Source of the DNA: a virus | Strand: one strand, 5' to 3' | Virus record (IMG/VR): IMGVR_UViG_3300044577_000032 | Coordinates: 1-38,313 of that record | DNA: 38,313 bases | Part shown: positions 25,023 through 34,399 of the stretch, one piece after another | Layout: each line of letters opens with the position of its first letter | Position numbering within the stretch: position 1 is the stretch's first letter | Notes under the pieces: generated by a model | Told to the model about the DNA's origin: nothing | Seen by the model: only the letters and a program-made list of their open reading frames with translations | The model's database searches: none | Program-made: the position numbers and the translations under genes

Positions 25023-25606
25023 TGGGCAGTCTATTACAAAGTGCTGGCATACAACCTAACCAGGACGATCTTACCCAAACTAACCAACAAGTTCCAGTTG
25101 AAGAAGGCGCGCAGGTTTCTGATCCTGACGCAACAACATCCGAAGAACAGGACGCATATGATCGGGTAGTTATGGCTGCTATGAAAGTTTTGTTTGATGA
25201 AGAATCAACACAAAAAGAAATAGTTGAGCAACTTAAAGCGGGTATTAACAACCCTGCGAAATCTATTTCAGACACTTCCCTTATGATTATCACGCAACTA
25301 GATAGAAAATCAGGTAATAATATTCCCAACGCTGTTATATTACATGCGGCGGCAGAAATTTTAGAACAAGTGTCCGAATTAGCAAAAAGTGCTGATTTAT
25401 TTCCTGTTGATGCCGCTGTTATGGGACATGCTGCTCAACTAATGGTTGTCGATTTAGCGGAAGAATATGGCGTCAATCCAGATGAAGTCAAAGGGATAAT
25501 GAGTTCAATTGGGCAGGAAGAGTTAAAACAAATAGAGGGCGAACAAGGTAATTTTGCACGTAAACAACCACCCATACAACCCCCCAACGGTGAACAAAAT
25601 GGCTAG
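25022..25606 (+). CDS. internal virion protein (194 aa)
   Basis: Acidic, mostly helical: VMAAMKVLFDEESTQKEIVE, HAAAEILEQVSELAKSADLF, AAVMGHAAQLMVVDLAEEYG. A disordered C-terminus (KQPPIQPPNGEQNG). Its position between ejection-type genes suggests the same complex. Ends overlapping the next ATG by eight bases. Confidence 0.6.
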   Translation: MGSLLQSAGIQPNQDDLTQTNQQVPVEEGAQVSDPDATTSEEQDAYDRVVMAAMKVLFDEESTQKEIVEQLKAGINNPAKSISDTSLMIITQLDRKSGNNIPNAVILHAAAEILEQVSELAKSADLFPVDAAVMGHAAQLMVVDLAEEYGVNPDEVKGIMSSIGQEELKQIEGEQGNFARKQPPIQPPNGEQNG

Positions 25607-26492
25607 TTTTTTTTCTAAATTTGCAAGGGGTGCGGCCACTACCGGAGCTAAATTGTTTGCCGATCAACATATGGAAAACATACGCGCTGATCTAATGTCT
25701 AAACGTGACGCGGTTCTCCATCAAAATAGAATGAGTGCACAAAGATCTAGCCAGAAATTCCAGACTGAACAGAGTAGGTTGAGAACAGAAGAGATACGCA
25801 AAGAGAGTGAACTGAAAGGCATCCAAAGAGGAGAGGAGATAACTGGTAGACAAGAGTTTCAAGCCGAAGAAAGCGAAAAACAACGCGCACTAGGTCGAAG
25901 CAAGTTAACACTTCAAGGCTACTTAAGGTTGGAAGATAAGGCGATCAAGTTAGCTGGGCAAAGAGAAAAAGTACAGGCTAATGAAGAATTACTAACTCAA
26001 TCACAACTCACCAATAGACTAAAACAAATAGATAAACAGATTGATGGTTATGGTGAGAAGATGAACAGGATGCTAACCAATAACCCAGAACTACAAAAAC
26101 TTGTCGGCTTAACGGAGGATTTAGACGTGACAGCAATACCAGATACACTACCAGATATTGAAACTGAAATAGGACAAGCAGTAAGCCAGGCAGAAATAAA
26201 AAAGGAACCACCAAAACCAACACGAACCCCAGAGGAATTTTTCTCTGATGTAAATCTGACCTCTGAGCAAAGAAGACAAATGACCCCTGAACTTTGGCGT
26301 AAACGCTTAGAAACACTCAAAACGGGACGTGCCACAGCACAAGAGAAAGAGAATATAGAAACACAAAGAGCACAGGAAGAACTTAAAACCATATACCCCA
26401 CATTAAACGAGAAAGATAAGAAACAGTGGAGGCTCGACAACTTACGGTATTTCACCTCAGAAGAAAGACGGGAAATATTAAAACCTACTTAG
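25599..26492 (+). CDS. coiled-coil internal virion protein (297 aa)
   Basis: Start taken at ATG 25599 (MASFFSKFARGAATTGAKLF), which overlaps the previous stop; the in-frame TTG at 25554 would only add residues that lie within the previous gene. A short hydrophobic N-terminus is followed by long Gln/Glu/Lys/Arg helices (TEQSRLRTEEIRKESELKGI, and residues 105-160). Likely part of the ejection apparatus along with the giant protein that follows. Confidence 0.65.
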   Translation: MASFFSKFARGAATTGAKLFADQHMENIRADLMSKRDAVLHQNRMSAQRSSQKFQTEQSRLRTEEIRKESELKGIQRGEEITGRQEFQAEESEKQRALGRSKLTLQGYLRLEDKAIKLAGQREKVQANEELLTQSQLTNRLKQIDKQIDGYGEKMNRMLTNNPELQKLVGLTEDLDVTAIPDTLPDIETEIGQAVSQAEIKKEPPKPTRTPEEFFSDVNLTSEQRRQMTPELWRKRLETLKTGRATAQEKENIETQRAQEELKTIYPTLNEKDKKQWRLDNLRYFTSEERREILKPT

Positions 26493-26501
26493 GATTTAAT
26501 T

Positions 26502-29500
26502 ATGCCTAGATATTTAGATATTTTCTCAGATCTTGGGATTGATCGTGATTATTTAACAGAAGAACCAGAGGCAATACCTACTGGTGCTGATAGATGGGAA
26601 ATAACAAAAGGTGTTATATCAGGAGTAGACCAACTTCAAGCCATAGGCGGCGGTTTAGTATCAATGGTGGGTGATGTTGTTGGAGTTGATAGTTTAAGAG
26701 ATTGGGGGATCGAAACTTACAAAAGAAACATAGAGGAAGCTAAGGTTAACGAAGCTAGAATAGGTAGGTATGAAGACATTGAAAATATTGGCGATGCCTT
26801 TGATTATGTGATGCATGGAATAGGTAGTGCTTTACCGATGTTTGTACCCAGTATGGTTTCTGGTGGTGTCGGGGCTATTGCAGCGCGAAAAGCGGCAGAG
26901 GCTGGAGTAAAAAAATTTTTAAGTGAGAGAGTATCTAAAAGTGTTGCTACTGGTTTAACTGAGAAAGCCGCCGCTAAATTAGCAGCCCAACAAGGATCCA
27001 AATATGCAGCATATGGACTTGGTGCTGGCGTTGGTGTTGGTAGTGTTGGGCTAGAGACTGGTAGTATTTTTGGTAAAATACAGGCAGAAACAGGCGAGTT
27101 TAGATCTGGGGTTGCAGTAAGCCATGGCGCTATTGCTGGTGTTCTTGATGCTTTACCTATTGGACGTGTCTTGAATAGGTTAGGGGTTGGACAACAAGCC
27201 AAACAGCAGATAGCTGGGGAGATCCAAGACGGTGCGACCTCTTATATTGGTAAGCAGATTTTAGCTGAAGCAGGGACGGAGGGGATCCAAACAATTATTG
27301 AGCGTCACGCGGTTAAATGGGTTGATAATAATAAAGCTGTTTTTACTCCTGAAGGATGGAGTGAAATAATTAATGCAACGTTGCTCGGTGGTGTAGCAGG
27401 TGGGGCTTTAGCTGCACCAATCTCTCTAACAAGAAAGCAAGAAAGATCTAAACAGATCTTTGAAGAGATAGAAAGTGATGTTACGGATATCGGGCAATCC
27501 AAAACAGCAGATGAAGCCATTATTAAAGGTTCAAATATTATTGATAGTGAGACTGATTCATTAGCACAAAGGGAAATAGAGCTAGAGGAAATAGAACCAG
27601 TAAAACCAGTAGAGCCAATTGTTGAAAAACCTTTCAAAGAATCAATAGAAGAATTCACACTATTAGAAAAAAATAGAGAGGCTGTTAAAAAGGCACTTGA
27701 TGAAGGCAGACCAGTTCCAGAAGAAATATTAAAGAAATATCCAGACCTAGTTGCTCCAGCAGAACCAGTCACACCTAAAATAGAACCAGAAAAACTAGTT
27801 ACACCCGAATTGGAGCCAGCTACACCCAAAATAGAACCAATAGCTAAAGAGGTGCTACCACCAACCGAAAAACCAATCGCACCCAAAAAAGAAATTATTA
27901 CTGAGCAAAAGATACCAGAAGGATTTAAAACAACTGGTGATAAATTCGAGGTGGGTCAAAGAGCTATTAAGTTAAAAGACGGCACAGTAGTTTTTGATGA
28001 TTCACCCTTACATGCGCTTCAAATAAATAAACTAAAGGCGGCTGGGATTGATATATCTGAAATTGAGAGCGGTGGTTTTATAAGGAAAGATGGTAGTTAC
28101 ATCAAAGGCAGTCAAGATGCTCCTGGTATTATTGCCAAAGAAATGGCTCAGAAGAAGGCAGAACTAGCAAAGGAGGCTGGTGTATTTATCGATAAAGACA
28201 TTGAAGTAAAAGAAAAGAAACAGCAACTTTCCGATATATATAATGTAAAGGTTACTTCAAAAGAAGTAGGTAGCCTAACTTCTACCACTGACACCATTCA
28301 TGACGAACAAGATTTAGCTGATCTGGTTATGGATGTCAGTCAAAAAGCACAAGAGCTATTTTTAGCCGTAGTAACAGATAGCAAAGGTAAAATATTACGT
28401 GTTATTAAGCACACCTCTGGGCTGAAAGCTTCTAGCAGTGTTGATCCGACAACAGTAGCGGCAGAGGTAGCAAGTATTAACAATGCAAAGTTTGTACATT
28501 TTGCTCACAATCATCCAGGTGGAGCATTAGAACCAAGCATAAGTGATATTGAGACAACAAAGGATCTTGTGGGTTGGCTAGACGGCACTGGTATTGAATT
28601 CGGCAATCATGTAATTACCTCACCAGGAGGGAAGGCCATAAACTTCAATATCTATGGCAATAATACTTTACCGGTCCCTGTCATTGAAGGGGTTAGTCCA
28701 CCAAAAGGAAAGGCTATAAAAATACCATACACGGAAAGATTTATTGATGAGGGTTCGGTTAAAGGTAAAGCTATTACAAACCCTGGCGAAGGTTTAAAAG
28801 TGGTTAAATCAATCCAATCCGATAATGCTATTTTGTTATTATCGAACGCGCATGAACCTGCAGGGGTGGTTTTTTTTGATGGGGTTGATATGAGACAGCT
28901 ACGTCAAAAAGGCGGCGTTAACCGTATATTAAAAGCTATAAATGCGACTAATGCTAGTGCAGCCATAGTTAAAACAGAATCAAATGAGGCCGCAGTAAAT
29001 GTAATTAATTTCCTTAATCGTTCCGGGGGGGTCAGGGTATTGGATTGGATGCATAAAGATAGTAAAGGTATCCTGATATCTGCATCCTCAGCAGGCGATC
29101 CAACAGTAAAAACCAAAGGCCCATTTTTTTCTCAATCACTAACAGGAGAAACAAAAACAACGTACACCAAACAATCTACAGAAAAAGCAATAGCGACCCC
29201 TATATCAAAAATAAATAAAACTCTAGGTATTAAAATTAAAGTTATTGGTTTCAATGAGATACCACCCTTGGTCAAAAAAGATGTAATTGCTGGCAAACGA
29301 CCTAAAGCCTACACAGAGGGCAACAATATTTTCTTGATACATGACAGTATAGAGAACGATAAGGACTCCTTGGTAACATTAGCTCATGAGTTAAAAGGTC
29401 ATGTTGGAGCTAATGGTATTATCGGTAAAGATAATTGGAATAAAGTTATTCCTTTGTATCGTGAACTGAAGAAAATAGGAGGTGATCGGTTTAATACCAT

Positions 29501-32351
29501 TAAAACAGAGTTGGATAAAAGATATGGCGATCTGAATGAAGAATCCGAACTAAAAGAGTTTATTGCTATTGCTGCTGAACATAGAGAAAAGGAGGGTTCA
29601 GTGGGTAAATTCATGAGAAAGGTTCGTGAATTTTTTAACGCTGGTTTACGTGCTATTGGCATTTCAAAACCAATAGGAATGTCAGATATTGATGTTATCC
29701 TTACTCGTTCAGAACAATTTTTAAAATATGGAGTTGCTCCATTACCTGAAATTACAGTTAAAGAACCCGATATAACTAAAGAGGGAATACCTAAAAAAAT
29801 AAAACCTACAGTTTCCTTTTCTTTAAAGGATCAAGGTTATTCAGATGACGCAATAGAGGCAGTCAATATAGGTGGGTTTGGACGTAAAACAAAAAAGGAA
29901 GGATTTATCGATCGTTTTAACAAAATGAAAGAAAACGGAGTTACAAAGTTTCGCCAGACTGTAGTTGATCAATTTGCATCATTCAGAAGTAATATGAAAG
30001 ATGAACGCACATGGATGTTGTCTCACTTAACAGCATCAGCCCCAGGCGCTCTTGAAGCAACGATTAATCTAGGCAGACCATACTTACATAAAGATGGTGT
30101 TATTGCTGTGGATACCTCTAAAAAGAGCTTAAATGATATCCTTAAACCGTTAGGGGATAACTTGGATAAGTGGACTCATTGGATAGCTGGACATAGAGCA
30201 GACAGACTAATGAAACAGGGAAAAGAACATCTATTTCCACAGAGATATATTGATGCACTAAAAACATTAAACAAAGGTAATGAAAAACTTTTCAATGATG
30301 TCAGAAAAGAGTTTGAATTAATGAATAACGCGGTCACTAAAATTGCTGTTGATACTGGATTAGTTAACGCGGACGAAGCAAAACAATGGAAGGAAGAGGG
30401 GTTTTATCTTCCTTTTTATCGAGTATTGGAGGAAGGTGAATCGAGAGGACCTAGAGCCATAGGCAATAGCGGATTAGTTAGGCAAACCGCATACAAAAAA
30501 TTAAAAGGTGGTGTTCAGCAATTAGACGATCTAATGGTTAACTCGCTTTCAAACTGGAATCATTTGATATCGGCATCTTTAAAAAATCAAGCAGCAAGAT
30601 CCGCTCTTAAAACAGCAGTTCAACTTAAAATAGCTCAAAGGGTGCCAAAGTCACAAAAAAGTAAAAACGCTGTATACGTGAGAGAAAACGGAAAAGAAAT
30701 TTGGTATGAGGTTGATGATCCTTTGGTTTTAGATTCCTTAATGTCTTTAAATTGGCAAGGGCTTGACGGAATGGTTATGAAGGCATCCAGGGCATTCAAA
30801 AGAGCTTTAACTATTGGGGTAACTGCGAGTCCAGAATTCAAAGTAAGAAACCTAATAAGGGACTCTGTTCACGCCATGGCAGTGACAGACATCAGCGTAA
30901 AGTTACATAAAAATTTATACGAAGGATGGAAGGCAACCGCAAAGACAAGTGATATATCTGCTCAAATGTTGGCTAGTGGTGGCTCATTTGGGCAGTCGGG
31001 ATATATTCACGGATCAGATCCAGAAGCCATTAAAAGCCTTATTAAAAAGGGTCAAACTGAAAAAAACATTAAAGAAAGTATATTAGATACTCCAGCTAAA
31101 CTTAAGAAAATATGGGACGCTTATCAGGATTTTGGGGCAAGATTAGAGAATATTAATAGAGCGGCAGATTATTCTCAAGCTGTAGATAGAGATGTGGATA
31201 GATTAACAGCCGCCTTTAAATCAAGAGATCATCTTGACTTTACCCGTACAGGATCATCTACAGCCGTCCGAGCAATAGCACAAATAGTCCCTTTCTTAAA
31301 TGCAAGGCTTCAAGGGCTAGATAAAATGGCAAGATCCGCCCCAAAAACAACTAAAGCATGGTTAGATCCCAGGGAGGCAACCCAATTTAAAGCTGTTATT
31401 GGGATATATTCCGCTATGTCTGTAGCCTTATATTTAGCCATGAAAGATGATGATGATTATAAAGAGGCGGAAGAGTGGGAAAAGAGAACATACCATCTAT
31501 TTAAAATACCGGGCAGTGAAATAATGTACCGCATTCCAAGACCGTTTGAGGTAGGCGCAGTTGCTTACATGGCTGAATCTATAGCACAACAAATGGTAGA
31601 CGATAAAGTGCATGGCAAGCTATTTGCGGAACGTTTGGGGCACACCATACATGATACTTTTTCATTCGATCCAATACCTCAAATATTTAAGCCAGGCTTT
31701 GAAGTAGCAATGAATAAAAATCTTTTTACTGGTAGAGATATAGAATCTATGTCCATGGAAAGATTGTCACCATCAAGAAGAAAAAATGCATGGACTAGTG
31801 AAACTGCCATTGCTATGTCTGAGGGCATGGATAAGATAACTTGGGGTAAAGTTGTTTTATCTCCGGTACAAATCCAACACCTAGTTAGGGGTTATTTAGG
31901 ATGGCTTGGTGCTACTGGGTTAGCTTCTGCTGACATATTGATTACAAGGCCATTCACGGATGCTCCTGCACCTCCAAAAATGAGAATAACTGAGTACCCA
32001 TTAGTTAAAGCGTTTGCTAGAACCGGCCCCGCTAGAAATACAAAATACACTACGGAGTTTTACAATAGGTTAAAGGAGATTAATAGAGCTTTTGCAGACA
32101 TCCAGGATGCAAGGAAAATGGGAGATCTCGAAGAAGAGCAAAGGCTGGTAGATAAAAATAGAGATAAATTAGTTAAGCGTAAATTCTACAACAAGCAAAG
32201 TAAAAATCTTTCTAACATTAACAAAAGAATGAAACAAATCAGAATGAGCAATATAGATCCTCTGGAAAAAAGAACAGAGTTAGATCGCTTAACAGTAATG
32301 AAAAATTTCATAACAAAAATGGTAAGTGAGCGTGAAGAACAGAAAAATTAA
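26502..32351 (+). CDS. giant polyvalent internal protein: JAMM/RadC-like and zincin domains (1949 aa)
   Basis: Probably injected with the DNA. Residues 110-200 and 250-310 are Gly/Ala-rich helices that could insert in a membrane. Residues 365-465 form a Pro/Glu/Lys-rich linker. Residues 575-720 resemble RadC/JAMM proteins: H669-x-H671-P-G-G and D682 in SISDIETT form the metal-binding set. A diverged similar unit follows at about 765-870 without the His pair. H962-E963-L-K-G-H967 is a zincin HExxxH-like motif. Residues 1447-1460 (KVRNLIRDSVHAMAV) resemble the large polyvalent protein-associated (LPD38-type) region. C-terminus 1700-1949 is helical and basic. Domain names are from memory of such phage proteins. 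Confidence 0.8.
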   Translation: MPRYLDIFSDLGIDRDYLTEEPEAIPTGADRWEITKGVISGVDQLQAIGGGLVSMVGDVVGVDSLRDWGIETYKRNIEEAKVNEARIGRYEDIENIGDAFDYVMHGIGSALPMFVPSMVSGGVGAIAARKAAEAGVKKFLSERVSKSVATGLTEKAAAKLAAQQGSKYAAYGLGAGVGVGSVGLETGSIFGKIQAETGEFRSGVAVSHGAIAGVLDALPIGRVLNRLGVGQQAKQQIAGEIQDGATSYIGKQILAEAGTEGIQTIIERHAVKWVDNNKAVFTPEGWSEIINATLLGGVAGGALAAPISLTRKQERSKQIFEEIESDVTDIGQSKTADEAIIKGSNIIDSETDSLAQREIELEEIEPVKPVEPIVEKPFKESIEEFTLLEKNREAVKKALDEGRPVPEEILKKYPDLVAPAEPVTPKIEPEKLVTPELEPATPKIEPIAKEVLPPTEKPIAPKKEIITEQKIPEGFKTTGDKFEVGQRAIKLKDGTVVFDDSPLHALQINKLKAAGIDISEIESGGFIRKDGSYIKGSQDAPGIIAKEMAQKKAELAKEAGVFIDKDIEVKEKKQQLSDIYNVKVTSKEVGSLTSTTDTIHDEQDLADLVMDVSQKAQELFLAVVTDSKGKILRVIKHTSGLKASSSVDPTTVAAEVASINNAKFVHFAHNHPGGALEPSISDIETTKDLVGWLDGTGIEFGNHVITSPGGKAINFNIYGNNTLPVPVIEGVSPPKGKAIKIPYTERFIDEGSVKGKAITNPGEGLKVVKSIQSDNAILLLSNAHEPAGVVFFDGVDMRQLRQKGGVNRILKAINATNASAAIVKTESNEAAVNVINFLNRSGGVRVLDWMHKDSKGILISASSAGDPTVKTKGPFFSQSLTGETKTTYTKQSTEKAIATPISKINKTLGIKIKVIGFNEIPPLVKKDVIAGKRPKAYTEGNNIFLIHDSIENDKDSLVTLAHELKGHVGANGIIGKDNWNKVIPLYRELKKIGGDRFNTIKTELDKRYGDLNEESELKEFIAIAAEHREKEGSVGKFMRKVREFFNAGLRAIGISKPIGMSDIDVILTRSEQFLKYGVAPLPEITVKEPDITKEGIPKKIKPTVSFSLKDQGYSDDAIEAVNIGGFGRKTKKEGFIDRFNKMKENGVTKFRQTVVDQFASFRSNMKDERTWMLSHLTASAPGALEATINLGRPYLHKDGVIAVDTSKKSLNDILKPLGDNLDKWTHWIAGHRADRLMKQGKEHLFPQRYIDALKTLNKGNEKLFNDVRKEFELMNNAVTKIAVDTGLVNADEAKQWKEEGFYLPFYRVLEEGESRGPRAIGNSGLVRQTAYKKLKGGVQQLDDLMVNSLSNWNHLISASLKNQAARSALKTAVQLKIAQRVPKSQKSKNAVYVRENGKEIWYEVDDPLVLDSLMSLNWQGLDGMVMKASRAFKRALTIGVTASPEFKVRNLIRDSVHAMAVTDISVKLHKNLYEGWKATAKTSDISAQMLASGGSFGQSGYIHGSDPEAIKSLIKKGQTEKNIKESILDTPAKLKKIWDAYQDFGARLENINRAADYSQAVDRDVDRLTAAFKSRDHLDFTRTGSSTAVRAIAQIVPFLNARLQGLDKMARSAPKTTKAWLDPREATQFKAVIGIYSAMSVALYLAMKDDDDYKEAEEWEKRTYHLFKIPGSEIMYRIPRPFEVGAVAYMAESIAQQMVDDKVHGKLFAERLGHTIHDTFSFDPIPQIFKPGFEVAMNKNLFTGRDIESMSMERLSPSRRKNAWTSETAIAMSEGMDKITWGKVVLSPVQIQHLVRGYLGWLGATGLASADILITRPFTDAPAPPKMRITEYPLVKAFARTGPARNTKYTTEFYNRLKEINRAFADIQDARKMGDLEEEQRLVDKNRDKLVKRKFYNKQSKNLSNINKRMKQIRMSNIDPLEKRTELDRLTVMKNFITKMVSEREEQKN

Positions 32352-32457
32352 TCCTTTAGGCTGGATAATAATAATTATGATTATTTTAATGATTGTTGGG
32401 ATCAATCAACCAGGCTGTTGCAATGTTGGCGGTTATGATTTTGTTAATTTATATTGA
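32332..32457 (+). CDS. candidate small membrane protein (41 aa)
   Basis: GTG start at 32332 inside the end of the giant gene with GTAAGTGAG before it. The product MKNRKINPLGWIIIIMIILM continues to INQPGCCNVGGYDF. One clear transmembrane span (about 11-23) after a basic end, then two cysteines. Its TGA lies in the -35 box of the next promoter. It could serve in lysis or envelope contact, but is too short to assign, and a later ATG (32377) is possible. Confidence 0.4.
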   Translation: MKNRKINPLGWIIIIMIILMIVGINQPGCCNVGGYDFVNLY

Positions 32458-32482
32458 CATACTATTTTATAAGTTATAATAT
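32454..32482 (+). promoter_or_regulatory. strong sigma70-type promoter of the accessory operon
   Basis: TTGACA at 32454-32459 is exact. TATAAT at 32475-32480 is exact but at 15-base spacing; TAATAT at 32477-32482 gives 17. A second TATAAT at 32480-32485 lies 20 away. The AT-rich region and both consensus boxes make this a likely strong promoter for 32516 onward. Confidence 0.7.
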
Positions 32483-32515
32483 AATTATCATGTTAACTAA
32501 ATTAGGTAGTTGTGT

Positions 32516-32719
32516 ATGTCTTCAGCTAGTGATAAATATTTAGAATCCGTTAAAACGTATAAATCTTTACGTTACTACGAACCTTTAAGATTTAACCACA
32601 AAGAAAGAATAACAAAAATTACTCATAAAGAAGCAATTAAAAAATTAAAAGTATTAGGCTTACCAACTAGAAATATTAAAGAATCCGAACACCATCCATA
32701 TCAAGAACATCGTCTTTAA
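32516..32719 (+). CDS. small hypothetical protein (67 aa)
   Basis: Start taken at ATG 32516 with AGGTAG before it; an in-frame TTG at 32510 is less likely. Sixty-seven residues, basic and helical (ASDKYLESVKTYKSLRYYEP, KEAIKKLKVLGLP). First gene of the accessory operon. Not recognised. Confidence 0.65.
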   Translation: MSSASDKYLESVKTYKSLRYYEPLRFNHKERITKITHKEAIKKLKVLGLPTRNIKESEHHPYQEHRL

Positions 32720-32743
32720 TAAAACTTATAATATAAGGTTGTT

Positions 32744-32950
32744 ATGAAAAAGATTAAAAATAGATTCCCAGGACGACCAAAACTAAGTGTACGTTTAGTC
32801 AGAAAAAGATTAAGTATATCCATACACCCAAATGTTAAAATATTTTTTGAAAACGAAACCGACAATCCGGGAAGGATTATAGATAAGCTTATCAGCGAAA
32901 GGTTTAATGTAGATATCAGTAATAATTACGATCAGGATAACAACAAGTGA
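32744..32950 (+). CDS. Arc/ribbon-helix-helix-like small protein (68 aa)
   Basis: The layout GRPKLSVRLVRKRLSISIHP (basic arm and strand), NVKIFFENETDN (helix), PGRIIDKLISERF (helix) is that of ribbon-helix-helix proteins that bind DNA as dimers through a paired strand. A regulator of its own operon is a reasonable guess. AAGG ribosome site; TATAAT at 32727-32732 just upstream may be a second -10. Stop overlaps the next GTG. Confidence 0.55.
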   Translation: MKKIKNRFPGRPKLSVRLVRKRLSISIHPNVKIFFENETDNPGRIIDKLISERFNVDISNNYDQDNNK

Positions 32951-33141
32951 GAGAGTTAGAGGAATTGTGTAATAAATTATTATCCAGGAGAAACTACCAC
33001 AGCAAAAAAGGACAATATAAGATTGCTTGCGCTTATTCAGTATGTGTATGTGAGATTAAGTTATATATAAAAAATATAAAAAACAATTCAAGTAAAGTTT
33101 TAGAACTTGTCGATGTTAACGAGGATAAAGAAAATGAATAG
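32947..33141 (+). CDS. small hypothetical protein (64 aa)
   Basis: GTG start overlapping the previous stop (GTGA). Sixty-four residues, MRELEELCNKLLSRRNYHSK, with three more cysteines (ACAYSVCVC). Not recognised. Overlaps the next start by eight bases. Confidence 0.6.
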   Translation: MRELEELCNKLLSRRNYHSKKGQYKIACAYSVCVCEIKLYIKNIKNNSSKVLELVDVNEDKENE

Positions 33142-33292
33142 ATGTTTTGAGATTGATAGAAGTAACAAGATTTATAATAAAGACAGGAAGATCCCTATCT
33201 CTTGCGTTAGCAGTTCCTATAAGTATAAGGATCTTAAAGGAAATGTAAAAGATGGCGATCTGGCTGCACACATAGTAAGGAAACCTAAATGA
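33134..33292 (+). CDS. small hypothetical protein (52 aa)
   Basis: ATG 33134 is preferred because GAGGATAAAG stands just before it; an upstream in-frame ATG at 33107 has no ribosome site and would lie inside the previous gene. Fifty-two polar residues, MNRCFEIDRSNKIYNKDRK. Stop overlaps the PagL-like start (ATGA). Confidence 0.6.
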   Translation: MNRCFEIDRSNKIYNKDRKIPISCVSSSYKYKDLKGNVKDGDLAAHIVRKPK

Positions 33293-33789
33293 AAAAATTC
33301 ATACTTTTGTTTGGAATATTATTTATTCCGAAATTCGTTAACGCCTCTGATATTTACGTAGGTATCGGTAATACATTCAAAGCTGATCACCCATCAAATA
33401 ATACCTTTTCAATATCATTGAAATCACAAGGCTGGACATACTCAGCTGATTATTTCAAAAAATACGAAAGAACCCCGTGGGTAGAGTGGTTGAATAGATA
33501 TCCTCAATGGGGGGTAGTCACCATAAAGGAACATATTGTTTTTTCTGTTACCAGAACATTGTTTAACTATAAAATCATTAAAGATTTTAATTTGTTTTAT
33601 GATTTAGGGTTATCGTACACAACCAATTTATCCCGCGCCACTTCAAGCCACTTTCTAGTTAAACAGAGACTGGGTATTGAATATAAACGAGTGAGGTTAT
33701 ATTACGCCCATGATTCGAATGCAGGCCTAGTGCCTCCCAATACAGGAGAGGATGTTATTACATTTGATTTTGAATTATATAGATTTTAA
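33289..33789 (+). CDS. pagL-like: PagL-like lipid A 3-O-deacylase (166 aa)
   Basis: Signal peptide MKKFILLFGILFIPKFVNA (19), then an alternating beta-barrel pattern ending in the outer-membrane C-terminal aromatic FDFELYRF. The active-site motif of PagL enzymes is visible: H141-D-S143-N-A-G-L-V-P-P-N-T-G, with an acid E154 or D155. In PagL the catalytic residues are His, Ser two later and Glu fourteen later; here +13 is Glu and +14 is Asp, a slight change. PagL removes the 3-position acyl chain of lipid A in the outer membrane. Length fits. A phage could use it to change the host surface. Confidence 0.8.
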   Translation: MKKFILLFGILFIPKFVNASDIYVGIGNTFKADHPSNNTFSISLKSQGWTYSADYFKKYERTPWVEWLNRYPQWGVVTIKEHIVFSVTRTLFNYKIIKDFNLFYDLGLSYTTNLSRATSSHFLVKQRLGIEYKRVRLYYAHDSNAGLVPPNTGEDVITFDFELYRF

Positions 33790-33800
33790 GGTAAAACAGA

Positions 33801-34094
33801 ATGAATATATATTTAATGTCTCAAGTTTTGAATGATGATTATGATACATATGACTCTGTAGTTGTGGCGGCAAAAAGTGCAGAAGACGCTAGAACGATAC
33901 ATCCCAACCCATGGGTCACACACATAAAAAATAACGAATGGATGGGTACTTATGTTAATGGCGGTGAATATGAAAAAAACAGTAGTGAGTGGGTAGTGTT
34001 TAACGACATATCTGAAATAAAAGTGAAGGTAATTGGTAAGGCTAATGCATCATTAGAAAGAGGCGTTATCAACTCTTCTTTCAATGCTGGTTAA
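33801..34094 (+). CDS. conserved phage hypothetical protein (97 aa)
   Basis: MNIYLMSQVLNDDYDTYDSV, then VVVAAKSAEDARTIHP, is a pattern I recognise from many small phage proteins (Tyr-Asp-Thr-Tyr-Asp, then an alanine-rich helix ending in HP). Function unknown. AAGGTAAAAC before the ATG; between the PagL-like and a coiled-coil gene. Confidence 0.65.
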   Translation: MNIYLMSQVLNDDYDTYDSVVVAAKSAEDARTIHPNPWVTHIKNNEWMGTYVNGGEYEKNSSEWVVFNDISEIKVKVIGKANASLERGVINSSFNAG

Positions 34095-34113
34095 TGTTTT
34101 AAGGTGAAACAAA

Positions 34114-34344
34114 ATGAATGAAGATATTATTAGTGAACTCAGGTTAAAATTAAAAAAACTTATCGAAGAAAAACCAAAATTACAGGAATATCAAAATAAA
34201 ATAGATATGATGTTAGGTTATTGTCTAACACCTGAAGATAAAATAAACGTATTTAAAGAGTTAGCTAAAGATTTATCTGATAATCTTCAGGATCATACAT
34301 CTAGACTTCACGATGAGTTAAAAAAGCTAAATAAAGGCGATTAA
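34114..34344 (+). CDS. small coiled-coil protein (76 aa)
   Basis: Seventy-six residues in two helices (SELRLKLKKLIEEKPKLQEY and EDKINVFKELAKDLSDNLQD) with a turn at GYCLTPED. AAGGTG as ribosome site. Not recognised. Its end overlaps a short sequence that resembles the start of the HNH gene (see 34329). Confidence 0.6.
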   Translation: MNEDIISELRLKLKKLIEEKPKLQEYQNKIDMMLGYCLTPEDKINVFKELAKDLSDNLQDHTSRLHDELKKLNKGD

Positions 34345-34356
34345 AATGTTAATCCA
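34329..34356. repeat. copy of the HNH gene start region
   Basis: AATAAAGGCGATTAAAATGTT here and AATTAAAGGCGATCAAAATG at 36929 match over 29 aligned positions with three substitutions and one gap, including the ATG and first codons (MLIQ against MLTQ). The frame here stops after nine residues. Looks like a relic or source of the HNH insertion. Confidence 0.55.
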
Positions 34357-34399
34357 AAAACCAGAAGCATGTTAAAACAGAGAGCGAGGAGATCACGTA

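Noticed and set aside
25554-25598. Upstream TTG start of the coiled-coil virion gene
   Set aside because: Entirely within the preceding gene and without a ribosome site; ATG 25599 fits better.
27305-27886. Minus-strand Ser/Gly frame in the giant gene
   Set aside because: Mirror of the Pro/Glu linker and Ala-rich segments; no ribosome site.
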